Shown here one piece after another: positions 1-4,152 of a stretch of 5,978 nucleotides of DNA. Source of the stretch: an uncultured bacterium (lineage in GTDB: Bacteria; Cyanobacteriota; Vampirovibrionia; Gastranaerophilales; Gastranaerophilaceae); the NCBI GenBank assembly GCA_900554095.1, contig USGC01000110.1:1-5978 (forward strand). The letters run 5' to 3'. The translations under genes and the position numbers were made by a program. Numbering within the stretch: the stretch's first letter is position 1; each line of letters starts with the position of its first letter. A model generated the notes under the pieces. The model saw only the letters and a list, made by a program, of their open reading frames with translations, made no database searches and was not told the DNA's origin.

Positions 1-66
1 GATTACAAAGACGGTAAATTTGTAACTACATCGGTAAAAGATGCTGATGGAGCTGATGTTAATTAG
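1..66 (+). CDS. C-terminal end of an unidentified protein (5' truncated by window edge)
   Basis: Frame 1 is open from the first base to a TAG at 64-66 and gives 21 residues ending KDADGADVN. The composition is polar, rich in Asp, Lys, Val and Thr, with no hydrophobic or catalytic motif. It looks like the soluble or exposed tail of a protein rather than a membrane anchor. The other two plus-strand frames stop within about 25 bases, which supports this frame. The fragment is too short to assign a family. No convincing intrinsic terminator follows it: the spacer holds only 4-5 bp inverted repeats with long loops. The downstream rpiB promoter begins about 34 bases later, so the two are probably separate transcripts with possible read-through. 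Confidence 0.5.
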   Translation, partial: DYKDGKFVTTSVKDADGADVN

Positions 67-99
67 AGTAAAAAATTTGTAACAATAACTCCTCTATAT

Positions 100-128
100 T
101 TGCAAGAAGTTTAAAAAAAGTTTATAAT
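100..128 (+). promoter_or_regulatory. Predicted sigma70-type promoter for rpiB-rsfS
   Basis: A -35 element TTGCAA at 100-105 and a perfect -10 element TATAAT at 123-128 are separated by exactly 17 bp. Transcription would start near 135, giving a leader of about 54 nt before the rpiB ATG. This is the best plus-strand promoter match I found in the window. It sits in the only sizeable plus-strand gap ahead of the four-gene run. Confidence 0.72.
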
Positions 129-146
129 AAAAAAGAGATATCAGAT

Positions 147-164
147 GAACTTTAATTAAAGTTC
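147..164. promoter_or_regulatory. Perfect 18-bp palindrome in the rpiB leader, possible operator
   Basis: GAACTTTAATTAAAGTTC reads identically on both strands with no spacer. It begins about 12 bases after the predicted start of transcription and ends 10 bases before the Shine-Dalgarno. A perfect dyad at this position is typical of a dimeric repressor site. It could also let the RNA form a short AT-rich hairpin, but with no unpaired loop built in and little GC that hairpin would be weak. No regulator gene is present in the window, so the binding protein is unknown. Such a dyad could arise by chance in AT-rich DNA, but its length argues against this. Confidence 0.45.
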
Positions 165-188
165 GCATTTATTGAAAGAGGTGTTTAT

Positions 189-623
189 ATGGAAGATTTA
201 AAAGTAGCGATTGGCTCTGATCACGGAGGGTTTTATTATAAGGAAAAAATTATTGAATACTTAAAATCAAGAAATATTCCTTACATTGATCTTGGCACTC
301 ATACGCGTGAAGCCTGTGATTATCCGAACATAGCAAGAGAAGTTTGTGAGCGGGTGATTTCCGGACAGTCAAACCGCGGAATTTTAATTTGCGGTACCGG
401 TATTGGAATGTCAATTGCTGCTAACAAAGTTCATGGTATTAGAGCCGCGTTGTGCGGAGATACTTACTCTGCAAGAGTTTCGAGAGCACACAATAACGCC
501 AATGTCCTTTGCCTTGGCGAACGTGTTATTGGGGAACACTTGGCGCTTGATATCGTTGATATCTGGCTAAAAACCGGTTTTGAAGGCGGAAGACACAAAC
601 GCCGTGTAGACATCATTGAATAA
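189..623 (+). CDS. rpiB: Ribose-5-phosphate isomerase B
   Basis: RpiB interconverts ribose-5-phosphate and ribulose-5-phosphate in the non-oxidative pentose phosphate pathway and acts in the cytoplasm as a dimer. The 144-residue length is normal for the RpiB/LacAB family. Visible signatures are GSDHGG at residues 9-14, DYP at 44-46, CGTGIGMSIAANK at 68-80, and HNNANVLCLGERV at 101-113. By comparison with E. coli RpiB, Cys68 is the catalytic base, Thr70 lies in the anion-binding loop, His101 is the ring-opening residue, and the Arg cluster of GGRHKRRV (133-140) contacts phosphate. All are intact. The ATG is preceded by AAAGAGGTG at 175-183, a strong Shine-Dalgarno. A promoter and palindrome lie upstream, and rsfS follows after 11 bases, so the two are probably co-transcribed. 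LacA/LacB-type galactose-6-phosphate isomerases share this fold, but the single gene with the complete RpiB pattern favours RpiB. Confidence 0.95.
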   Translation: MEDLKVAIGSDHGGFYYKEKIIEYLKSRNIPYIDLGTHTREACDYPNIAREVCERVISGQSNRGILICGTGIGMSIAANKVHGIRAALCGDTYSARVSRAHNNANVLCLGERVIGEHLALDIVDIWLKTGFEGGRHKRRVDIIE

Positions 624-626
624 GGA
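622..626 (+). promoter_or_regulatory. Shine-Dalgarno that fixes the TTG start of rsfS
   Basis: AAGGA overlaps the last two bases of the rpiB TAA stop and lies 8 bases before TTG at 635-637. The first in-frame ATG is about 55 codons further in and would delete half of the RsfS domain. The ribosome binding site and domain coverage together therefore decide for TTG. The overlap with the stop suggests translational coupling to rpiB. Confidence 0.75.
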
Positions 627-634
627 AAATTATT

Positions 635-1033
635 TTGAAAGATTTAGATTCTAAAAAGTTGGCATGTATAATCGCAAGAGTTCTTGATGACAAACTAGGA
701 AAGTCTATTTCAATACTTAATATTGCTCATGTTTCATCCCTTGCCGACTATTTTGTAATAGTAACGGGCGATTCAACACCGCATGTTAAGGCTTTGATGG
801 AAACAGTTAAAGACAAAATTAAAAAGGATTTTGCAAGGGCGCCTCTCAGAATGGAAAATGATGCCAAAAACAGATGGAATTTGCTTGATTATGGAGATGT
901 AGTCGTCCATATTCTTCACAAAGAAGAACGCGAAACTTATGCAATAGAGAAATTCTGGAGCAATGCTTTTTCCATTCCAGAAGACGAGTGGAAAGAGATT
1001 TCCAAAGAATTTTCACTCTACGAAAATAAATAA
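635..1033 (+). CDS. rsfS: Ribosomal silencing factor RsfS (Iojap/DUF143 family)
   Basis: RsfS binds ribosomal protein uL14 (RplN) on the large subunit and blocks joining of the 30S subunit, lowering translation when nutrients are short. The 132-residue protein spans the family domain from near its start. Recognisable parts are the SSLADYFVIVTGDST stretch at about residues 34-48, the WNLLDYGDVVVHILHKEER block at about 81-99, and the following ETYAIEKFW helix, where bacterial homologues often read YYxLExLW. The acidic tail EDEWKEISKEF is variable in the family. Translation starts at TTG, supported by AAGGA 8 bases upstream. It sits 11 bases after rpiB and is followed by a hairpin. In many bacteria rsfS lies near nadD; pairing with rpiB here is a different arrangement. 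The assignment rests on clear motif similarity. Confidence 0.93.
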   Translation: MKDLDSKKLACIIARVLDDKLGKSISILNIAHVSSLADYFVIVTGDSTPHVKALMETVKDKIKKDFARAPLRMENDAKNRWNLLDYGDVVVHILHKEERETYAIEKFWSNAFSIPEDEWKEISKEFSLYENK

Positions 1034-1040
1034 CTTTATG

Positions 1041-1073
1041 CAGGTTCGGAAAATTTTTCGGACCTGTTACATT
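1041..1073 (+). terminator. Hairpin after rsfS, weak intrinsic terminator or attenuator
   Basis: Bases 1041-1051 pair with 1056-1066 around an AATT loop: 11 pairs, nine Watson-Crick and two G-U. Both odd pairs (T1046 with G1061, G1049 with T1058) are G-U only in the plus-strand transcript and would be A-C mismatches in the minus one, so the structure belongs to the plus strand. The tail TTACATTTCT is only moderately T-rich, so termination may be partial, with read-through into the TPR gene. Confidence 0.55.
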
Positions 1074-1100
1074 TCTAAATGATTTTACAAAAAATATCTT

Positions 1101-2195
1101 ATGAGTTACAATGAAGACATGGAAAATATAGAAAGAAAAGATTTAGACAGAAGAATTGAAGACGCCATACTCGTTATGGCCAAAGAGCCTAATAATATTG
1201 AAAATTACCACTACCTATCACAGCTTTATCTAGAAAAACAGGATTATGACAAAGTTATGTCCGTTTTAGAAAGTCTGCTTTTGATTGCGCCTAATGACGT
1301 TCAAGCTCTTGTTGGTATGGGCACAATGTGGTATTATGAAAAGGATTTTAGAAAATCGCTTTCTTACTACAACAAAGCGCTCGAAATTAATCCGAAAAAC
1401 TATTTAATTTATTACAACATCGGAAACGTTTTTGCAGAATGGAAAAATTTTTCAAAAGCTTTATTCTACTACAACAGAGCCATTGATTTGAATTCTTCAA
1501 ATCCTGAAATATACAATGCTATAGCGCTTTTATATCAAGACTTTGATGAATACATTGAATCGCGCGCATATTACGAGAAAGCTCTCTCTTTGGATCCTGA
1601 AAACATTACGGCCTTAGTTGATATGGGCAATGTCTGCTTCAAACTGTTTGATTACGAAACAGCACTCGAGTTATATAAAAAAGTTTTTGCATTGAACCCT
1701 GACAATAAAATCGTTGCAATTTGTATTGGTAACACTCTTACTTTAATGAAAGAACGTGAAAAAGCATACAATTACTTTGAAAAGGCCTTAACTATGGAAG
1801 GATGTAATTACAAAGCTTACATCTGTTATGCAATCGCGCTTTCTGAATTCAAAGAAAATGAAATGGCTATTGAAATGTATAAACGTGCTATTGAATATTC
1901 ACCAAAAGAAATCAATGCCTATATTCTTTTAGCAAATCTTTATACCAACCTTAACAGACTTGATGAAGCAATGGAAATGTACAAAAAAGCATTACAGCTT
2001 TCACCAAATAATGCGCAGACTTACATGCTTTTAGGAAATGCACATTATCTTCAAAGCGATATTGAAAAAGCGATTTCATCTTACCGTGCAGCCATCAAAA
2101 TTGAACCTGATAATGATGAACATAAACTTGTATATTACCAAGTTATGGATGAATATATTGACAAAAAACGCCGCGGTGAATTGGAGAATAAATAA
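1101..2195 (+). CDS. Tetratricopeptide repeat protein, nine tandem TPR units
   Basis: This 364-residue soluble protein has an acidic, charged N-terminal helix region (1-32), nine contiguous 34-residue TPR units (33-338) and a basic C-terminal tail ending KKRRGELENK. Each unit keeps the TPR spacing, with small or aromatic residues at the helix contacts, an A/S near position 20 and a closing P-x-N/D turn such as EINPKN, SLDPEN or QLSPNN. TPR superhelices bind other proteins; no enzymatic domain, signal peptide or membrane segment is visible, so a cytoplasmic adaptor role is inferred and the partner is unknown. The ATG at 1101 has no Shine-Dalgarno, and an in-frame TGA at 1080-1082 rules out a longer form. 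A second ATG at 1119 is possible but also has only a weak site. The stop codon overlaps the start of the Tic20-like gene, suggesting joint function. Unit 6 departs at its end (TMEGCN) from the usual P turn. Confidence 0.9.
   Translation: MSYNEDMENIERKDLDRRIEDAILVMAKEPNNIENYHYLSQLYLEKQDYDKVMSVLESLLLIAPNDVQALVGMGTMWYYEKDFRKSLSYYNKALEINPKNYLIYYNIGNVFAEWKNFSKALFYYNRAIDLNSSNPEIYNAIALLYQDFDEYIESRAYYEKALSLDPENITALVDMGNVCFKLFDYETALELYKKVFALNPDNKIVAICIGNTLTLMKEREKAYNYFEKALTMEGCNYKAYICYAIALSEFKENEMAIEMYKRAIEYSPKEINAYILLANLYTNLNRLDEAMEMYKKALQLSPNNAQTYMLLGNAHYLQSDIEKAISSYRAAIKIEPDNDEHKLVYYQVMDEYIDKKRRGELENK
1197..2114 (+). repeat. Array of nine in-register 34-residue TPR coding units
   Basis: Residues 33-338 divide exactly into nine 102-base units with no insertion between them. 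Unit starts are at residues 33, 67, 101, 135, 169, 203, 237, 271 and 305. The repeats are conserved as protein but have diverged in DNA, so this is an old domain array and not a recent tandem duplication. A partial tenth helix may follow at 339-354. Confidence 0.85.
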
Positions 2196-2608
2196 TGTAT
2201 ACCCATTCAGAACAACCGAACATCCCTGATAGAGTAGTTTCAGCGCTAAGCTATCTATCATTTGGCTTTATCGGCTTTATATGGATTATTATATCAGTTT
2301 TAACCAAAACAAGATTGTCTGTGTTTATGCAGTTTAATATTTTTCAATCGATTTTTTTAGCAATTGCATTTTATTTAATAAGCATGCTTCTGGGATTTAT
2401 ATTAAACATATTAAGCATAATTCCTTTGCTTAATGTAATAGCGGCACAGATTGCATTTATTTTAAATTCACCGTTTATATTCGGTTATTCATTAATACAA
2501 TTTGTTATTTATATTGTGCTTTTCTACCTTGCGTTTATGGCCATAATAGGAAGATACGGCTACTTACCGTTTGTTTCAGAAATCATCAGCCACAATGTCA
2601 GAAGATAA
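2195..2608 (+). CDS. Small multi-pass membrane protein, Tic20/Ycf60-like
   Basis: The 137-residue protein has a short polar N-terminus (1-13) and about four membrane helices near residues 15-36, 46-68, 70-92 and 97-119, followed by GRYGYLPFVSEII and a short basic end. The opening DRVVSALSYLS, the FMQFNIFQSIFL stretch at 44-55 and the closing LPFVSE are what I recall from bacterial Tic20-like proteins. Plant Tic20 is a component of the chloroplast inner-membrane import channel; the role of bacterial homologues is not established. A DUF4870-like membrane protein is the main alternative. Its ATG shares one base with the TPR stop (TAATG), and GGAG at 2183-2186 lies 8 bases upstream, so translation is probably coupled. 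The TPR partner suggests a soluble adaptor working with a membrane component, which is inference. The gene converges on the glycosidase gene. Confidence 0.6.
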   Translation: MYTHSEQPNIPDRVVSALSYLSFGFIGFIWIIISVLTKTRLSVFMQFNIFQSIFLAIAFYLISMLLGFILNILSIIPLLNVIAAQIAFILNSPFIFGYSLIQFVIYIVLFYLAFMAIIGRYGYLPFVSEIISHNVRR

Positions 2609-2634
2609 AAGAAAACCTGCGCTAAATGCGCAGG
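2604..2634 (-). terminator. Intrinsic terminator of the glycosidase gene
   Basis: CCTGCGC at 2616-2622 and GCGCAGG at 2628-2634 form a perfect 7-bp GC-rich stem around TAAAT. Read on the minus strand, the stem is followed by TTTTCTTTTAT, a proper U-rich tail, and lies 27 bases after the stop of the minus-strand gene. On the plus strand the following bases are ATGCGTGC, so it is a poor terminator for the Tic20-like gene, whose stop is only 7 bases away. Confidence 0.82.
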
Positions 2635-2661
2635 ATGCGTGCTTTCAATGAGAAACATTAA

Positions 2662-3924
2662 CTAAGATTTTTGTAAAACCAAGGCGTTAGAAACTGGAAT
2701 TCCGCCGATGACAGCAGGTTTGTTAACGACTTTTCCACTAACATACATTACAGTTGAACCGCCTCCATCAAGGTTCATCGCGTTAACACAGCCGGACTGC
2801 TTCATAAAGTTAGCCAACTGCATCAAAGTCATTCCGACAGAACTGCCTTCACGGCCATCTACTGCTGCTATAACAAGCTCATTTTCTTTTGTATAACCAA
2901 TTGCGCTTCTAGGGTTTTTCCCGCCTATCGCACCGAGCTTTTGGGCGGTCATATCGACAAAAACTTCGCCGGTTTTAACTAAGTACGGCCCGCCGCTTAT
3001 TATGTGATTTACATCTTTCCACTCCGGAATAGTTGAAATATTAACCTCTGCCTTTTTGCTGCCTGCAATTTTATTTAACTGAGCCTTTGGCCCGACAAGC
3101 ACATAGCCGTTTTCAGGAATTTCCAATCTGTTAGCGGACATTTTAAGGATTTTTCCATCTGCAATTGCCATCTGTGCACCGTATTTTGGTGAAGCCGGGG
3201 CAAGTTTTCCCCATTCTGAAGTATAAATAAGCACATATGATGAAAGCATTCTTGGCTGGTTTATATTATCTATCCTGAGTGTTTCCTTGTCGCCTTTGAC
3301 GGAAGCATTCAACTGAACCCTTGCCATGTCAAATCCATCATCAAAAAATCCCATTGCCACTCTATCATATATCGGGCCAGTATAAAGCTTTTTATCTATC
3401 ATTAAAGTTCCAAGCGGCACGCCTGTCTGCGGCTTAAAAAAAGTCCCGTTAATTGCAGCAATAGCATTTGAATTTTTTGCAATAGTTGATATAGTTCTGC
3501 GACTGCTCAAAGCAGAAGATGAGAGAGCCGGCTTAATTGTAATATTTTTTGCAAGTTTTGTATCCGCAATAACAACATTGATTTTCACAGGTTTTCCATC
3601 ATAATATTTTGTAAGTTTGATATGCTTAACCCCACCCTGGACATCCGCAATAATAGCTTTTGGAAATCTTTGTTTTACACGCTTATCAAAATTTTCTTTC
3701 CTAACCTTGGGTGAAATTTCATTTAAAATTTGGGCAGTTATTTGGCCGGTGTCGAGTTTTGGAAGATTAACAGAAGCATTCGCAAGCTTTAAATCATCTG
3801 CGAGCATCGGGTTAGTCATAATGAAAATTTGTGAAGAGACAATAAGTCCAATAACAGCGCAATTAAGCACACAAGAAAGCACCTGAGTGCAAAAATCTGG
3901 GCGTTCGGCATAAAGAGTATCCAT
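2662..3924 (-). CDS. Membrane-anchored phosphodiester glycosidase domain protein (NAGPA/DUF2233 type)
   Basis: The 420-residue product has a short polar N-terminus, one hydrophobic segment at about 13-37 (signal anchor, or signal peptide ending near PMLA at 39-42), a basic linker, and a domain from about residue 100 to 418. Domain signatures are AAINGTFF at 156-163, GGPYLVKTG at 311-319, NPRSAIGYT at 337-345, AAVDGR at 353-358 and NLDGGGST at 384-391. These match the phosphodiester glycosidase family named after the human uncovering enzyme NAGPA, which cleaves GlcNAc-1-phosphodiesters; bacterial members are often linked to exopolysaccharide or wall glycans. The substrate here is unknown and no glycan genes are nearby. 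The anchor places the domain outside the cytoplasmic membrane. The ATG has GAGGTG 5 bases upstream (3930-3935). The gene has its own promoter, a long leader and a terminator, so it is likely monocistronic. Confidence 0.87.
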   Translation of the reverse strand: MDTLYAERPDFCTQVLSCVLNCAVIGLIVSSQIFIMTNPMLADDLKLANASVNLPKLDTGQITAQILNEISPKVRKENFDKRVKQRFPKAIIADVQGGVKHIKLTKYYDGKPVKINVVIADTKLAKNITIKPALSSSALSSRRTISTIAKNSNAIAAINGTFFKPQTGVPLGTLMIDKKLYTGPIYDRVAMGFFDDGFDMARVQLNASVKGDKETLRIDNINQPRMLSSYVLIYTSEWGKLAPASPKYGAQMAIADGKILKMSANRLEIPENGYVLVGPKAQLNKIAGSKKAEVNISTIPEWKDVNHIISGGPYLVKTGEVFVDMTAQKLGAIGGKNPRSAIGYTKENELVIAAVDGREGSSVGMTLMQLANFMKQSGCVNAMNLDGGGSTVMYVSGKVVNKPAVIGGIPVSNALVLQKS

Positions 3925-4031
3925 AATGGCACCTCGCTTTTTGTGAGTAACCGGATACCTTTTTTATTTAAGAGTGGGGTGGGGAATAACACTCATCGGA
4001 AACCTGAATAAACCATTTTCAAGCACTTCCT
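3925..4031 (-). promoter_or_regulatory. Long 5' leader of the glycosidase gene, with two overlapping mini-ORFs
   Basis: The predicted transcript starts near 4031, leaving about 107 nt before the ATG. Two tiny minus-strand reading frames lie in it. One is at 4016-3993, seven codons MVYSGFR, with AGGAAG upstream at 4031-4026. The other is at 3996-3964, ten codons MSVIPHPTLK, whose ATG overlaps the first stop as ATGA. The second covers a C-rich run, CCCCACCCC in the transcript (3984-3976). A 5-bp GAGTG/CACTC pairing can form around it. I do not recognise a known riboswitch. The mini-ORFs may be chance. Confidence 0.3.
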
Positions 4032-4037
4032 ACTATT

Positions 4038-4066
4038 ATTGTAACATATATTTACATTCATCTCAA
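4038..4066 (-). promoter_or_regulatory. Predicted extended -10 promoter for the glycosidase gene
   Basis: Read on the minus strand, TTGAGA (4066-4061) and TACAAT (4043-4038) are separated by 17 bp. The -10 is preceded by TGT, giving the extended TGn motif. Transcription would begin near 4031. The position, between the helicase stop at 4153 and the glycosidase start at 3924, fits a promoter for the glycosidase alone. Confidence 0.7.
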
Positions 4067-4067
4067 G

Positions 4068-4114
4068 CCTCTTTGTTGCAAAAACAACAAAGATTTTACA
4101 AATCTAAATAGAGG
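4068..4114. other. Nested inverted repeats between helicase stop and glycosidase promoter
   Basis: TCTTTGTTG at 4070-4078 and CAACAAAGA at 4085-4093 form a perfect 9-bp stem with loop CAAAAA. A second stem, AGATTT (4091-4096) with AAATCT (4100-4105), shares three bases with the first, so the two exclude each other. An outer pair, CCTCT (4068-4072) with AGAGG (4110-4114), competes with the first as well. Only the plus-strand reading of the 9-bp stem has a short T run (TTTT) after it. As a terminator for the minus-strand helicase it is weak, since GGCTTGAG follows. It may aid termination or stabilise the helicase mRNA end. Confidence 0.4.
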
Positions 4115-4152
4115 TAAAACTACACTTATTATTAACTCTTCAGTAATTCTTC

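Noticed and set aside
2616..2634. Hairpin as a bidirectional terminator also serving the Tic20-like gene
   Set aside because: On the plus strand it is followed by ATGCGTGC with no T run, so only the minus-strand terminator call is supported.
3401..3410. ATTAAAGTTC, identical to part of the rpiB palindrome
   Set aside because: It is a single half-site inside the glycosidase coding region, spelling ordinary codons (GTLM). There is no dyad partner, so chance is the simplest explanation.
3976..3984. GGGGTGGGG on the plus strand as a possible G-quadruplex
   Set aside because: Only two G runs are present. A quadruplex within one strand needs four, and the transcript of the local gene carries the C-rich strand.
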